64,000 nucleotides of DNA from Corynebacterium sputi DSM 45148 (GCF_000427865.1 NZ_ATYV01000018.1:1-64000); one strand, 5' to 3'; positions 1-9,958 are shown, numbered from the stretch's first letter. Numbers and translations are program-made. Notes: a model not told the origin generated them from the letters alone.

Positions 1-155
1 CATAGGTGCGCCTGGTCGATGGTGCTGCGGTTGATTGATAGGGAGATGGCAGAGAGGGCGTCGTCGGGGTTTTCGTGGGTGAACCGTGGTGCGTCAGTGG
101 AGAGTGCTGCGGTGAAGGGGCAGTTGGTGTCGGTGGTGTCGAATGGTGCTCGCAT
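1..155 (-). CDS. Unidentified protein, N-terminal part only
   Basis: An open frame of 51 codons runs off the left edge of the window. It starts at an ATG at 153-155, preceded on the minus strand by a purine-rich Shine-Dalgarno-like AAGGGGG about 11 nt upstream, which makes the start credible. The visible peptide begins MRAPFDTTDTNCPF and has no signal peptide or membrane segment. I do not recognise a family. It follows cobQ in the same direction but after a 195-nt gap. Two TTGACC boxes on the minus strand near 265-298 could belong to its own promoter, so it is probably not part of the cobQ operon. Confidence 0.5.
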   Translation of the reverse strand, partial: MRAPFDTTDTNCPFTAALSTDAPRFTHENPDDALSAISLSINRSTIDQAHL

Positions 156-350
156 GACAAATCAGCCCCCTTTGGTGGCGCTGTGAAGCATGAGTGAACA
201 TGGCGTGGTGTTGGTGGGATGCGGTTGGTCTCCCCTGATGATCAACTCGCTAACATGTTCGACCATAATGCATCATTGCAGGTCAAACAAGGGTCAATCT
301 ACGAAAAACCGAAAAACTGTGCGGGAACCCGATCTTCATCAATCAGGCAC

Positions 351-1793
351 TTATCCAAGCTCGGCGATTCCCGTCGCTTCGACTAACGCAGGCCCAGCCA
401 GATTCGCTTCGAGTGCATCAGCAATCAGGTCGAGTTGCCGGAGGCGTTCCGCACGGAATGAGGTGTCAGGTGAGGTGATGAAGGAGGAGGAGAGGTGGCT
501 GGAGACGTCGTTAAGCAGATCTTTTCGAATGCCATCCACCTCCAGCAGGCCATGCAGATGAGTACCGAACTGCATGCCTTTTCGGGCCCCGTCGAACCAA
601 GGCTCCTCACTATTGCGGGAAATCTGGCCGTTGTGGACCTCGTAGGAGCCGTCCGGATGAGCCTTAACGGTCTTCGGCTCCTCAAAAGCGATATCCGTGT
701 CGAAGATCCGCAGTCCGTGCGTCGAGGAATGGCTCTCAACAGGGTCATCAATAGCCGAGCACATCATCTGGAATCCACCACAAATGCCAAGGGTCGGACG
801 GTTTCGCTCAGCGCGGGCCCTCAGAGCATCGGCGAGGCCGCGCTCCCGGAGCCATGCCAGATCAGCGACAGTCGATTTGGATCCGGGAATCACGACGAGG
901 TCAGCGGTCCGGACGCTCGCAGGGTCGTCGACCCAGTGCACGTTCACACCGGGCTCAACGGCAAGAGCCTCGACATCCGTCGCATTCGACACGCGAGGCA
1001 GTCGGATAGCGGCAACGGGCAAAACATCCTCACCAAGAGGAGCCGTTGCAGGCCCCACTCTCCCACCGGTGACAGTGCTGAGGGAGTCCTCGGCATCAAC
1101 CCAGAGGCCGTCGAGATGCGGCACGACGCCAAGCACTGGCACGCCCGTATGTTCAGTGACGACATCGAGACCAGGAAGCAGCAGATCAACTGACCCGCGG
1201 AACTTGTTGACGATGAATCCAGAAAGCCGGGCGCGGTCCGCCTCCGCCATGATCGCGTGAGTGCCCACGAAGTGAGCGAGGACTCCCCCCCGATCGATAT
1301 CCCCGACCACAAGAACGGGCAGATCTGCCATATCGGCGAGGCCCATGTTCGCAATGTCAGAGGTGCGGAGATTGACCTCGGCGGGGCTGCCGGCGCCTTC
1401 GCAGAGGACGACGTCGTAACGCGATCGAAGGTCAGCCAGCGTCTCTGCAACGACAGAACGCAATGCTTTACGACGGCTCCGATACGAGGACGCCGAAACC
1501 TTCCCATCGACCTTACCTCGGACGACGACCTGACTCGTATGGTCAGCCTCAGGCTTTAACAGCACCGGATTGAAATCGACGGAAGGCTCCAGCCCACACG
1601 CGAGGGCCTGAAGTGCCTGGGCGCGGCCGATCTCGCCACCATCAGCAGTGACGGCGCTGTTGTTGGACATGTTCTGCGCCTTGAACGGCGCGACGCTCAC
1701 CCCACGCCGCGAAAGTAGTCGGCACAGGCCTGCCGTCAGAACCGACTTACCTGCATCAGAGGTACAGCCGGCAATAAGGACGGCGTCTCCCAT
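351..1793 (-). CDS. cobQ: Cobyric acid synthase CobQ
   Basis: Glutamine-dependent amidotransferase that amidates the side-chain carboxylates of adenosylcobyrinic a,c-diamide to give cobyric acid in B12 synthesis. The 480-aa product has the N-terminal P-loop-like synthetase domain (TSDAGKS at residues 11-17; FKAQNMSNN at 37-45). The C-terminal type-1 glutamine amidotransferase domain carries the nucleophile in GICGGFQM (Cys338) and the histidine of THLHG (His414). I chose the ATG at 1793 because [17 protein letters not shown] is the family N-terminus; it lies 2 nt after the map stop. No other cobalamin gene is in the window. Two copies of the repeated GACGTCG-NN-AAGC word fall inside the gene. 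Confidence 0.93.
   Translation of the reverse strand: MGDAVLIAGCTSDAGKSVLTAGLCRLLSRRGVSVAPFKAQNMSNNSAVTADGGEIGRAQALQALACGLEPSVDFNPVLLKPEADHTSQVVVRGKVDGKVSASSYRSRRKALRSVVAETLADLRSRYDVVLCEGAGSPAEVNLRTSDIANMGLADMADLPVLVVGDIDRGGVLAHFVGTHAIMAEADRARLSGFIVNKFRGSVDLLLPGLDVVTEHTGVPVLGVVPHLDGLWVDAEDSLSTVTGGRVGPATAPLGEDVLPVAAIRLPRVSNATDVEALAVEPGVNVHWVDDPASVRTADLVVIPGSKSTVADLAWLRERGLADALRARAERNRPTLGICGGFQMMCSAIDDPVESHSSTHGLRIFDTDIAFEEPKTVKAHPDGSYEVHNGQISRNSEEPWFDGARKGMQFGTHLHGLLEVDGIRKDLLNDVSSHLSSSFITSPDTSFRAERLRQLDLIADALEANLAGPALVEATGIAELG
504..516 (+). repeat. GACGTCG-TT-AAGC word (inside cobQ)
   Basis: Full match to the dispersed GACGTCG-NN-AAGC word, here opposite the cobQ coding strand, where it reads as Leu-Leu-Asn-Asp-Val-Ser codons including CTT. 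Confidence 0.6.
1465..1477 (-). repeat. CGTCG-TA-AAGC core word (inside cobQ)
   Basis: Core match on the minus strand (GCCGTCGTAAAGC), one base off the full word at position 2. Confidence 0.5.
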
Positions 1794-1795
1794 GG

Positions 1796-2695
1796 TCAGC
1801 GCTCGGCAGGGTCGACTTCGCCGGTGGTCGGCTGAGTCAGGATCTCGTAGCCGGTGTCGGTGACGAGAATGGTGTGCTCGAACTGTGCAGTCCAGCGTCC
1901 ATCCTTGTTCTGGACGGTCCAGTCGTTGTTCCAAATGGTGTAGTCGAGGGCACCGAGGTTGATCATCGGCTCGACGGTGAGGGTCATGCCTGGCTCGAGG
2001 ACCGTGTTCTGGGAGGGCTCGTCGTAGTGCAGGACGATGAGACCATTGTGGAAGGTCGTGCCAACGCCGTGCCCAGTGAAATCACGGACGACGTTGTAGC
2101 CGAAACGCTTCGCATAGGACTCGATGACACGGCCGATGACGTTGATTTCACGACCCGGCTTGATGGCCTTAATGCCGCGCATCATTGCCGTGTACGTGCG
2201 CTCAACCAGAAGACGGTTCTCCTCAGAGACCTCACCGGCATAGAAGGTTGCGTTGGTGTCGCCGTGGACACCGTTCTTGTAGGCGGTGACGTCGACGTTG
2301 ACGATGTCACCTTCCTCAATCACCTGGGTGTCCGGGATGCCGTGGCAGACGATCTCATTGAGGGACACGCAGCAGGACTTCGGGAAGCCGCGGTAGCCAA
2401 GGGTGGACGGATATGCGCCGTGAGCCACCAGGTAATCGTGGACCACCTTGTCCACATCATCAGTGGTGGCGCCAGGCACGCACGCCTCGCCAGCGGCCTG
2501 CAGTGCGTCCGCGGCGATACGTGACGCCTCGCGCATGGCATCGACGACGTCCGGGGTCTGGATGATCGGCTCACCCACGCCCTCCTGAACATCGTCCTTC
2601 CATGCATACTCCGGCCGCGGGATGTCCGCGGGAACGGTGCGGACTGCGGTCGGCTTCTGTTCAGTCAGGGGTGCACGCGTAGTCATGTCGGACAT
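1796..2695 (-). CDS. map: Type I methionine aminopeptidase
   Basis: Metal-dependent peptidase that removes the initiator methionine from nascent proteins. The 299-aa product has the pita-bread catalytic fold. The metal-binding series is visible as [17 protein letters not shown] (two Asp), [11 protein letters not shown] (His), TVEPMI (Glu) and the last Glu in QFEHTI. An N-terminal extension of about 45 residues precedes the catalytic domain, as in actinobacterial MapB-type enzymes. ATG 2695 is preferred because CCCGGAG lies 4-5 nt upstream; ATG 2686 is also possible, and a GTG at 2728 would overlap the PBP gene. It is followed 2 nt later by cobQ, so the two are probably co-transcribed. Confidence 0.93.
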   Translation of the reverse strand: MSDMTTRAPLTEQKPTAVRTVPADIPRPEYAWKDDVQEGVGEPIIQTPDVVDAMREASRIAADALQAAGEACVPGATTDDVDKVVHDYLVAHGAYPSTLGYRGFPKSCCVSLNEIVCHGIPDTQVIEEGDIVNVDVTAYKNGVHGDTNATFYAGEVSEENRLLVERTYTAMMRGIKAIKPGREINVIGRVIESYAKRFGYNVVRDFTGHGVGTTFHNGLIVLHYDEPSQNTVLEPGMTLTVEPMINLGALDYTIWNNDWTVQNKDGRWTAQFEHTILVTDTGYEILTQPTTGEVDPAER

Positions 2696-2720
2696 GCTAC
2701 TCCGGGGGTTTCCGGGAAAA

Positions 2721-4592
2721 TCAGTCACCGTCCACCTCGCTAAGGAAGCGGTCCGTCATGTTCACTGCATGCTCGGAGCCGCCGCCTTCGACGATCAACG
2801 TCGCGAATGCGATGTCGTCTCGATAACCGATGAACCACGAGTGGGAGCCTCCACCGGTCTCAGCTTCGCCGGTCTTGCCGTGGACTTCTCCCCTGCTATT
2901 CAAGACCCCGGCCGTTCCATTGGTGACGACTGCACGCATCATGTCGCGCAGGTAACCAAGGGTGGGCTCGGGGATCGGTTCAGCTGAACGGGAGGCGTAG
3001 GTGCCAGCCTGTGGGACCAACGTCGGCGTTGGGGTACTGCCGTTGGCGACTGTTGCTGCGACCAGTGCCATCCCGAACGGGCTCGCCAGGTCCATGCCCT
3101 GGCCGTAGCCCGCGTCGGTGCGCTCGGAGGAATCCTCATTGGCGTCGACGGATCCGGTCACCGTCAGAAGTCCTGAAATGTCGTAGTCAGTACCGATGCC
3201 AAAGCGGGCGGCCTCATCCTGAAGTTCACCAGGGTCAAGGTGATAGGAAATATCACCGAAGGTGGTATTGCAGGATCGGGCGAATGCGTCCCGGAGCGGT
3301 ATGTCGCCGGCTCCGGAGCCGTTGTAGTTGGTGACCCTGCGGTCGCCAATTTCCATGGTGCCCGGGCACGGCACGATCGAGTCGGGGTTTAGTCCTTGTC
3401 GGTCTATTCCCGCTGCGGAGGTGACGACCTTGAAGGTTGACCCCGGCGGGAATTGACCTGACAATGCAAGGTCTCCTCGCCGGTCCGCCTCCGCTGTCTG
3501 TGCCACCGCAAGGATCTCGCCGGTGGAGGGGCGGATCGCGACGATCATTGCCTCCTCTTCAGGCCGCGTGTTCACGGCATTTTGGGCTGCCCGCTGAATC
3601 CGGGTATCGACGCTAGCTCGAATCGCAGGCTCAGTCTTCGGATCTTCCCGGTAGAGAGTCGAGACTGTCGCTCCGTCTGCGGTGACTGCGTTGACCTGCC
3701 AACCGTCGACGCCTCCCGACGCATCCCCGGTCACCTGCTCAATTCGACTCATCAGGTCTGGGGCCAAAGAAGGGTCCGTACGAACCATCGCAGCCTCATC
3801 ATTGACCGACACTCCAGGGATGCTTCGGAGCTCATCGAGGATGACCGGCGGAGTGGACTGCTCGAGGACAATCACTGAGTAAGAGCCTGCCCCGCCGGAG
3901 GCTGCGTCGGCGGCGCGTTGGCCGTCGATACGCGGTTCTTCCTCCCCAGCAACTTCGCGGAAGCCGTCGTTGACAGCGTCTGCAACCTGCCGGACGGTGT
4001 GACTGACCGAGTCCACCGAGTCACGGTCCACGACAACGCGATAGACCTCCCCCGGCACCAACAGTGCTCCGCCATCAGAGCCAACAACTGACGTGCGCGA
4101 TGAAGGAACCACGCTTACCGACGGAAACTGATTCGACCCCAGCTGTGGGTGCAACGCTGAAGGAGCCCACCGTACTTTCCACCCGCTGTCGAGTCGAAGC
4201 ATCGTGACCTGAGTTTCGTAGGACCACTCCCGCTCACCTGGGAGGAACCAATCCATCTCGACGTCGATGCGACTGCGGTCTTCGCCTCCCCCATCGGAGC
4301 CAATGACCTGCGACTCCAAGCCGTTCGGATCGAGTCCCTCCAATGCGTCCTGCAGATCAGGTTCTGCCTTCGAGGGGTTGTCCGTGTACTCGGCGGCGGC
4401 CTCAGCGTCATTTTCAGCCAGTGCCCCGAGGAACTGCTCCAATACGTCCTGGCCTGCATCTCCACGCGGTGTACACGCGAAAAGCACACTCGCCGCTAAC
4501 ACTGAGGACAGCACCAGCGAGATGGTCCGCGGGCCACGCCGGCTCGATCGGATCCATCGGCGGAATGTGCCATCGCTTCCCGTAACGGTCAT
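2721..4592 (-). CDS. Lipoprotein penicillin-binding protein (class B-like transpeptidase)
   Basis: D,D-transpeptidase acting outside the membrane on peptidoglycan. The 623-aa product has an N-terminal hydrophobic stretch ending in a lipobox-like SVLFAC (about residues 35-40). It continues with an NTF2-like MecA-N domain (about 45-150), a dimerisation domain and a C-terminal transpeptidase domain. All three active-site motifs are present: STFK at 385-388, SCN at 440-442 and KTG at 573-575. It resembles the mycobacterial PbpLipo type (Rv2864c). In M. tuberculosis and C. glutamicum ispG lies between this gene and rip1; here it directly follows rip1 with a 69-nt gap and has its own apparent promoter. 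Confidence 0.92.
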   Translation of the reverse strand: MTVTGSDGTFRRWIRSSRRGPRTISLVLSSVLAASVLFACTPRGDAGQDVLEQFLGALAENDAEAAAEYTDNPSKAEPDLQDALEGLDPNGLESQVIGSDGGGEDRSRIDVEMDWFLPGEREWSYETQVTMLRLDSGWKVRWAPSALHPQLGSNQFPSVSVVPSSRTSVVGSDGGALLVPGEVYRVVVDRDSVDSVSHTVRQVADAVNDGFREVAGEEEPRIDGQRAADAASGGAGSYSVIVLEQSTPPVILDELRSIPGVSVNDEAAMVRTDPSLAPDLMSRIEQVTGDASGGVDGWQVNAVTADGATVSTLYREDPKTEPAIRASVDTRIQRAAQNAVNTRPEEEAMIVAIRPSTGEILAVAQTAEADRRGDLALSGQFPPGSTFKVVTSAAGIDRQGLNPDSIVPCPGTMEIGDRRVTNYNGSGAGDIPLRDAFARSCNTTFGDISYHLDPGELQDEAARFGIGTDYDISGLLTVTGSVDANEDSSERTDAGYGQGMDLASPFGMALVAATVANGSTPTPTLVPQAGTYASRSAEPIPEPTLGYLRDMMRAVVTNGTAGVLNSRGEVHGKTGEAETGGGSHSWFIGYRDDIAFATLIVEGGGSEHAVNMTDRFLSEVDGD

Positions 4593-4600
4593 GTTTGGAG

Positions 4601-4606
4601 AATCTA
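4601..4606 (-). promoter_or_regulatory. Candidate -10 box for the PBP gene
   Basis: TAGATT on the minus strand, ending 8 nt before the ATG at 4592 with no Shine-Dalgarno between. This suggests a leaderless or near-leaderless start. No clear -35. Confidence 0.4.
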
Positions 4607-4661
4607 TCGCCGTGAGACGTAGACCACCGGCAGGCGCGCCGGACGCGGTGGCGGGCGGGCG

Positions 4662-5873
4662 TTACCTGAACAGAATGATCGGATTAACCACGTCGGCGAC
4701 GATCAGAATTCCACCGAACAGCATCAGGGCTGCGGTAAATGCCAGCGAGACGGGCATCAGCTTGCGGTAGTCCGCAGGCCCGCCGGGCTGCTTACCGAAC
4801 AGCTTCCGAATCGCGTCGCGAACCTTCTCGTAGAGCACCACTGCGATGTGTCCACCGTCCAGCGGGACCAGCGGGAGCAAGTTGAAGAACGCAAGGAAGA
4901 AGTTCAGGTTCGCCAGCAGCAGTACGAACGCCTGCCACATGTCGTTGTCAACGAATTCACCACCGACGCGGGTGGCACCGACGACACTCATCGGCGACTC
5001 CGGGTCACGATCTGCGCCGCCAATGGAGGCGACCACACCGGGAACCTTCTCCGGCACCGAAAGGAGTCCATGCCAGACGGCGTCAAACATCTGCCCGGTG
5101 AATACGAAGGCGGCCGGCACAGCAGTGACCGCGTTGTACTGAATGTTCTCCGCCGCTGGCTGCCCGACGCTCACGCCCACAGCTGTCACCGTTGTAGTCG
5201 TTCCATCTTCGGCCACTCGCTCAGCCTCTTCCGGAACAACAGTGACCTCTATGCGCTCGCCATCGCGCTCAATGGTGATGGGAAACCCTTCGGTGCCTGC
5301 GCCCTGGATCATCCCGGGCACACGGTTGTAATCGCCCACGGGCTGTCCATCGATCTCGAGGATGACATCGCCCTCTTGGATCCCAGCTTCAGCGGCGGGG
5401 CCTCCCCCAACACACTCTGCCGAGACGCACGAGGTCTGCAACACCTGCGGAGTCGGGTCCGGCTCATGGTTAAGGTCCGGCAGACCCCACGCCACCGCAC
5501 TGATGTAAATGAGGAAGATGCCCATCAGGACGTTGACAATCACGCCACCGGAGAGCACCACGATGCGCTTCCACCATGTCTGGCGGTACATCGCGTAGGG
5601 CTCTTCTTCCGGAGTCACCTCATCAGCGGCAGCCATGCCAGCGATGTCGCAGAAGCCACCAAGTGGGACAGCCTTCAGCCCGTACTCGGTCTCATGGCCA
5701 CCGCCACCGCTGTGCATCCTTTTCTTAGACCACACCGTTGGACCGAATCCCACGAAGAAGCGCCGGACCCGCATGCCGAACATGCGTGCCGCGGTCATGT
5801 GGCCCCACTCATGGACCGCGATGGTGATGGCGATGCCGAGTGCGAACAGAACTACCCCGAGGAAAAATGACAC
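4662..5873 (-). CDS. rip1: Site-2 protease Rip1/RseP family
   Basis: Intramembrane zinc metalloprotease of the M50 family, which cleaves membrane-anchored anti-sigma factors and other single-pass substrates. The 403-aa product has the HEWGH zinc motif at 21-25 inside the first membrane helix and a PDZ domain (about 150-225, GIQEGDVILEIDGQPVG). The second-half metal ligand lies in LDGGH at 338-342. It starts at a GTG. In M. tuberculosis and C. glutamicum its flanks are dxr upstream and ispG downstream, and neither is here. The start codon lies inside a palindrome and 6 nt after a TACACT box, which implies a leaderless transcript. Confidence 0.93.
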   Translation of the reverse strand: MSFFLGVVLFALGIAITIAVHEWGHMTAARMFGMRVRRFFVGFGPTVWSKKRMHSGGGGHETEYGLKAVPLGGFCDIAGMAAADEVTPEEEPYAMYRQTWWKRIVVLSGGVIVNVLMGIFLIYISAVAWGLPDLNHEPDPTPQVLQTSCVSAECVGGGPAAEAGIQEGDVILEIDGQPVGDYNRVPGMIQGAGTEGFPITIERDGERIEVTVVPEEAERVAEDGTTTTVTAVGVSVGQPAAENIQYNAVTAVPAAFVFTGQMFDAVWHGLLSVPEKVPGVVASIGGADRDPESPMSVVGATRVGGEFVDNDMWQAFVLLLANLNFFLAFFNLLPLVPLDGGHIAVVLYEKVRDAIRKLFGKQPGGPADYRKLMPVSLAFTAALMLFGGILIVADVVNPIILFR

Positions 5874-5895
5874 CGCACTAGTGTAGCGGTGTCAT
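5867..5895 (-). promoter_or_regulatory. Palindrome over the rip1 -10 box and start codon
   Basis: A perfect 10-bp inverted repeat (ATGACACCGC at 5867-5876 and GCGGTGTCAT at 5886-5895) with a 9-nt centre. On the minus strand the centre holds the -10 box TACACT (5880-5885), and the left arm contains the GTG start (5871-5873). It could be a repressor operator or an mRNA hairpin at the start codon. The function is inferred. Confidence 0.5.
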
Positions 5896-6009
5896 GCTGA
5901 AGGAAGAACCTCCCCACAGGTGGGGTAAAGTGCTCCCTTGAATACTCAAGAACTGCTGAGAGTGTGCCAAAATACCCATAACAGGTATGTGGCGAAGAGG
6001 AGGAATACC

Positions 6010-6408
6010 GTGGGACATGCTGAACCGAAAGAAGAGTATTACAACGGTGTGAGCACGCTTGACGTGCCGAACGCCGCGTGGGGCTGGAGCGGACAATCCA
6101 AGCGATCCATGCTGATCGCCGGTTGGGTCACCGTCGCATTCCTCATCGGCATGCTGTGGGGCAACCACGAAGGCAATGTCGAGAACATCTGGCTGATCGT
6201 TCTCGCCGCCATCATGGCCATCGGCCTCCTCGGCTACCAGTTCGCTCCGAAGGGCAAGCAGGTCACCACCGTGACCGCTCGCAACAAGCCGCTCGGCCAC
6301 ATCGAACCGCAGTGGTCCCGCGACCAGCTCGAGTTCACCGGCGCTTACGCCAAGCTTGATGACTCCGAGGCTCGCGCCTGGAACCGAATCATCGAAGAGT
6401 CCAAGTAG
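6010..6408 (+). CDS. DUF2631 membrane protein
   Basis: A small 132-aa protein of the actinobacterial DUF2631 family, function unknown. Two hydrophobic segments are visible: MLIAGWVTVAFLIGMLWG and IWLIVLAAIMAIGLLGY. A conserved polar C-terminus follows (IEPQWSRDQLEFTGAYA, then ARAWNR). The GTG at 6010 was chosen because AGAGGAGG lies just upstream; the open frame extends back to 5938 without a ribosome site. In related genomes this gene sits near dxr, which is not present here. It is transcribed away from rip1 and ends at a strong terminator. Confidence 0.85.
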   Translation: MGHAEPKEEYYNGVSTLDVPNAAWGWSGQSKRSMLIAGWVTVAFLIGMLWGNHEGNVENIWLIVLAAIMAIGLLGYQFAPKGKQVTTVTARNKPLGHIEPQWSRDQLEFTGAYAKLDDSEARAWNRIIEESK

Positions 6409-6426
6409 CCGCAGCACTTCAGCACT

Positions 6427-6460
6427 AAACCCGCCCCGGAAATATCCGGGGCGGGTTTTT
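6427..6460. terminator. Bidirectional terminator, DUF2631/rlmN
   Basis: Hairpin with arms AAACCCGCCCCGGA and TCCGGGGCGGGTTT, loop AATA, followed by a T run. An A run on the other side suits the converging rlmN transcript. Confidence 0.85.
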
Positions 6461-6486
6461 CGTGTGGAGTTGAGGTCCGTGCGGTG

Positions 6487-6499
6487 GACGTCGGGAAGC
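6487..6499 (+). repeat. GACGTCG-GG-AAGC word (intergenic)
   Basis: Full match in the short gap between the terminator and the rlmN stop. It shares the 15-mer TGGACGTCGGGAAGC with the copy at 17707. Confidence 0.7.
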
Positions 6500-6504
6500 G
6501 AGTC

Positions 6505-7620
6505 CTACTCTTCACCCTCAGCAGCAAGCTGACCGCAAGCGGCGGCGATCTCGTCGCCGCGGGTGTCACGAACGGTGCAAGGAACGCCCTGCGCCTGAAC
6601 ACGACGGACAAACTCGTCCTGACGCTCCTTGGGGGCCGCATCCCACTCCGAACCCGGAGTTGGGTTCAACGGGATGACATTGACATGCACGCGGGAACCA
6701 AGAGCCTTGTGGAGCTTCTTACCGAGCAAGTCGGCACGCCAGTCCTGATCGTTCTTGTCCCGAATAAGCGCGTACTCGATCGAGACGCGACGGCCGGACT
6801 TGTCAGCGTAGTAACGAGCCGCATCGAGAACCTCAGCAACGGACCAACGGTTGTTCACCGGCACGAGGGTGTCGCGGAGTTCATCATCCGGGGTGTGAAG
6901 GGACACCGCCAACGTCACGGACAGTTCCTCATCCGCAAGCTTGCGGATCGCAGGAGCCAGACCCACGGTGGAGACGACCACATTGCGCTGAGAGATACCG
7001 AAGCCGTTCGGCACCGGCTCGGTGATTCGACGCACCGCCGCAACGACGCGCTTGTAGTTAGCCAGCGGCTCGCCCATACCCATGAACACGATGTTCGACA
7101 GACGGCCGGGACCGCCTGGAAGGACACCATCGCGCATAGCCACAGCCGCGTCGCGGACCTGGTCAATGATCTCTGCAGTGCTCAAGTTGCGCTGCAGACC
7201 ACCCTGACCAGTGGCACAGAAGGGGCAGGCCATACCGCAGCCGGCCTGTGAGGAGATACACAACGTCGCGCGATCTGAGTAGCGCATCAGGACCGACTCA
7301 ATGAGAGTGCCGTCATTGGCCTTCCACAGCGTCTTGCGAGTGTCACCATTGTCGGTCATCACATTGCGAACCGAGCTGAGCAGCGGAGGGAACAATGCCT
7401 CCTGGACCTTCTCCCGGGCAGCAGCCGGCAGGTCCGTCATCGTCAGTGCGTCGGACTCGAGGCGTCCGTAGTAGTGCCGGGCGATCTGGTCAGCGCGAAA
7501 CGCCGGAAGGCCCAGCTCCTTCACTGCGGCTTTACGGCCGTCAGAGTCGAGGTCCGCCAGGTGGGTGGCAGGCAGACCGCGTTTCGGGGCTTTGAAAACG
7601 AGGGGGAGGCTCTTAGTCAT
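6505..7620 (-). CDS. rlmN: Dual-specificity rRNA/tRNA adenine-C2 methyltransferase RlmN
   Basis: Radical-SAM enzyme that methylates C2 of A2503 in 23S rRNA and of A37 in some tRNAs. The 371-aa product has the [4Fe-4S] motif C-x3-C-x2-C at Cys128, Cys132 and Cys135 (CGMACPFC), preceded by SSQAG. The family blocks GMGEPL and NVVVSTVGL follow. The C-terminal cysteine of [15 protein letters not shown] is the methyl-carrying residue of the family. The ATG at 7620 (MTKSLPLVF) is preferred to an ATG 21 nt further upstream. It is convergent with DUF2631 and divergent from the LapA-like gene. Confidence 0.95.
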   Translation of the reverse strand: MTKSLPLVFKAPKRGLPATHLADLDSDGRKAAVKELGLPAFRADQIARHYYGRLESDALTMTDLPAAAREKVQEALFPPLLSSVRNVMTDNGDTRKTLWKANDGTLIESVLMRYSDRATLCISSQAGCGMACPFCATGQGGLQRNLSTAEIIDQVRDAAVAMRDGVLPGGPGRLSNIVFMGMGEPLANYKRVVAAVRRITEPVPNGFGISQRNVVVSTVGLAPAIRKLADEELSVTLAVSLHTPDDELRDTLVPVNNRWSVAEVLDAARYYADKSGRRVSIEYALIRDKNDQDWRADLLGKKLHKALGSRVHVNVIPLNPTPGSEWDAAPKERQDEFVRRVQAQGVPCTVRDTRGDEIAAACGQLAAEGEE

Positions 7621-7700
7621 GATTGCCCCATCATCGCACAAATGGCCAGGTGACTCCTAAGACTGTGACGCAGGATTGATTTCTAATGTCTAATTGAGGC

Positions 7701-8189
7701 ATGAGCACTCCGACGCCTCCGAACGATCCGCGTCTCGACGGTGACATCGTCGACGACTCCCTGACCGACCCCACTTCGCCCTCCAACGTGCCTGCCACGG
7801 TTCCGGAACCGGATGCGGCCGTCAGCTCGACGGAGAATGTCCCCGCTCCGAAAAGTGAGGCCGACCAAGAAAAGCTTCGCCGCCAGCTGAAGGCTCAGGA
7901 CAAAAAGGTCAGCAGCTCCATCGCTACCGGCGCCTGGGCCGCGATCATCGTCGGTGCCATCGCCTTGATCGTGCTGCTGGTCTTCATCGTGCAGAACCAA
8001 CAGCCCGTGCAGCTGGTCTTTTTCAATCTGTCCTGGGAGTTCCCCATTGGAGTCGGGATGCTTCTCGCCGCCATCCTCGGTGCATTGCTCATGGCCTGCA
8101 TTGCACTGATCCGCATGTTCCAACTCCGATTCCAGGTCAGCCGTCAACGCCGCCTAGTGAAGAAGCAGGAGAAACTGCACAAGCACTAA
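7701..8189 (+). CDS. LapA-domain (DUF1049) membrane protein
   Basis: A 162-aa protein with an unstructured, Pro/Asp-rich first 60 residues and two membrane helices (GAWAAIIVGAIALIVLLVFI and IGVGMLLAAILGALLMACIA). The first is followed by the LapA-type signature QNQQPVQLVFFNLSWEFPIG. The C-terminus is basic (RFQVSRQRRLVKKQEKLHKH). The family is named for lipopolysaccharide assembly protein A, but in Gram-positive cells its role is unknown. It is a single gene between divergent rlmN and convergent cdsA. Confidence 0.85.
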   Translation: MSTPTPPNDPRLDGDIVDDSLTDPTSPSNVPATVPEPDAAVSSTENVPAPKSEADQEKLRRQLKAQDKKVSSSIATGAWAAIIVGAIALIVLLVFIVQNQQPVQLVFFNLSWEFPIGVGMLLAAILGALLMACIALIRMFQLRFQVSRQRRLVKKQEKLHKH

Positions 8190-8208
8190 GGACAGTCACA
8201 CAACTACA

Positions 8209-8239
8209 AAGAACCCCGGCCAATTGGCCGGGGTTCTCT
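8209..8239. terminator. Terminator between the LapA-like gene and cdsA
   Basis: Arms AGAACCCCGGCC and GGCCGGGGTTCT around AATT, flanked by A and T residues on either side, so it suits both converging genes. Confidence 0.8.
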
Positions 8240-8252
8240 TCATGGTGTGCAC

Positions 8253-9137
8253 TCAGACGAGCACGAGCAGCATCCAGGACACCGTCGCCGCCGGGAGCAT
8301 CCCGTCGAGACGATCCATCAGTCCGCCGTGCGCCGGGATGAGGTTGGACATGTCCTTCACACCGAGGTCGCGCTTGAACTGACTCTCAATGAGATCACCA
8401 AGCGTCGCAGCGAGGACCATGCTGATACCGAAAGCGATACCGAACCACAGGGGGCGGTCGATGAGGAACAGCGCGGCACAGATACCGGCGGTGATGCCCA
8501 GGATCATCGAGCCGGCGAATCCCTCCCAGGACTTTTTCGGGCTAATCGCCGGAGCCATGGGATGGCGACCGAAGAACACTCCGGCGGCATATCCGCCGAC
8601 GTCGCTGGCGACCACACACATCATGAACGAGATGATGTAGAGCCTCGGATCTACCCCGCTGTCGATCTCCAAGGTGGACAACATCGCACCAAACGACAAT
8701 GTCGTGGGAATCCATGCTGCGATGAACACACCGACGGACGCATCGCGAAGCCAGTCGTTCGGACCAACGGCCGCTCCATTGTTGAACAACCGGGTAACGA
8801 GAACGGCGAAGACCGTAACGATAAGTCCGAGCACCAGCCCCAGAACTCCGAAAGCCCACGGCAACCAGATGATCAGCTGTCCACCGACCATCAACGGGAT
8901 GGTGGGGACCAGCCAGTCCTTCTCCCTCAGTCGACGAGTAACTTCCCAGGTCGCCATCGCGGCAACGACGGCCAGCAATGGGTACCAAAGCCACGGCCCC
9001 ATAAAGACCGCAAACAGAGCCAGCGCAGCCAGTGCGATACCGACAGTGATGGCGACCGGCACGTTCCGGCCCGCGGAGTTGCGAGGCTTCGGAATACGCG
9101 ACTCCTCGCGAGGGCGCTCACTTTTCTGAGGTGACAC
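8253..9137 (-). CDS. cdsA: Phosphatidate cytidylyltransferase
   Basis: Integral membrane enzyme making CDP-diacylglycerol from phosphatidate and CTP, the entry to phosphatidylinositol, phosphatidylglycerol and cardiolipin. The 294-aa product has about eight membrane segments. The CDP-alcohol signature lies near the C-terminus (ESQFKRDLGVKD, then LIPAHGGLMDRLD). A polar N-terminal tail of about 25 residues precedes the first helix. The start is a GTG with AAAGGG upstream. It follows frr in the same direction after an 83-nt gap, as is usual in actinobacteria. Confidence 0.95.
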   Translation of the reverse strand: MSPQKSERPREESRIPKPRNSAGRNVPVAITVGIALAALALFAVFMGPWLWYPLLAVVAAMATWEVTRRLREKDWLVPTIPLMVGGQLIIWLPWAFGVLGLVLGLIVTVFAVLVTRLFNNGAAVGPNDWLRDASVGVFIAAWIPTTLSFGAMLSTLEIDSGVDPRLYIISFMMCVVASDVGGYAAGVFFGRHPMAPAISPKKSWEGFAGSMILGITAGICAALFLIDRPLWFGIAFGISMVLAATLGDLIESQFKRDLGVKDMSNLIPAHGGLMDRLDGMLPAATVSWMLLVLV

Positions 9138-9220
9138 GTCGGTTGGCCCTTTCGACTACTGGACTCGGGGTGACTTCGAAGGATTCACGAAATAGAACTC
9201 GGAGAGGTCAGGCGCAGCGC

Positions 9221-9778
9221 CTAAACCTCCATGAGCTCCTTTTCCTTGCGCTCGACAACTGCATCGATCTTCTCGACGTAGTTCTTGGTCACACCGTCCA
9301 GCTGCTTCTCGGCGTCCTTGACCTCGTCCTCGCCTGCGTCGCCATCCTTCTGGATTTTCTTCAGGCCGTCCATGCCCTTGCGGCGGAGGTTACGGATAGC
9401 GATCTTGCCGTCCTCGCCCTTGCTTTTGGCCAGCTTGACCATTTCCCGACGACGCTCTTCAGTCATCTGAGGGATCGTCACGCGCAGCACGTGGCCGTCA
9501 TTGGTCGGGTTCACGCCCAGGTCCGAGTTGCGGATCGCGTTTTCGATGTCGTTCATTGAGCTCGCATCATGCGGCTTGATAAGCAGCATGCGCGGCTCCG
9601 GAACGGTGATGCTGGCCAGCTGAGTGACCGGAGTGGGGGCACCGTAGTAGTCGACGAGGACACCGCTGAACATTGCCGGGTTAGCCCGACCGGTACGGAT
9701 GGTGGTCAGCTCCTCGCGGGTGTGCTCCACGGTGCTGTCCATCTTCTCTTCTACGTCAACAAGGATGTCGTCGATCAT
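9221..9778 (-). CDS. frr: Ribosome recycling factor
   Basis: Works with EF-G to split the post-termination ribosome. The 185-aa product has the standard length and the three-helix-bundle sequence. Recognisable parts are TIRTGRANP near residues 27-35, the domain II segment [31 protein letters not shown], and the C-terminal helix ending KELMEV. It lies between pyrH and cdsA in the expected order. A 180-nt gap to pyrH contains nothing I can identify. Confidence 0.97.
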   Translation of the reverse strand: MIDDILVDVEEKMDSTVEHTREELTTIRTGRANPAMFSGVLVDYYGAPTPVTQLASITVPEPRMLLIKPHDASSMNDIENAIRNSDLGVNPTNDGHVLRVTIPQMTEERRREMVKLAKSKGEDGKIAIRNLRRKGMDGLKKIQKDGDAGEDEVKDAEKQLDGVTKNYVEKIDAVVERKEKELMEV

Positions 9779-9958
9779 TGGCGCCTCTTTCGGGTCCGAA
9801 GTCCTGGTACGTCCGGCCTGTGAGGCCAGCGTGGGTGATCGGGCGGTACCTGGGATACCGCCACACGGAAGTAAAATCTACCAGCTCGCGCGATGGCTTT
9901 GTCGCTGACTCGACTCACCGCGCACCCCGGCCGGCAATCGGGGTGGAATTGTTCTCGG

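Noticed and set aside
351-1793. Cobalamin riboswitch near cobQ
   Set aside because: cobQ follows map by 2 nt and no B12-box-like structure was seen upstream.
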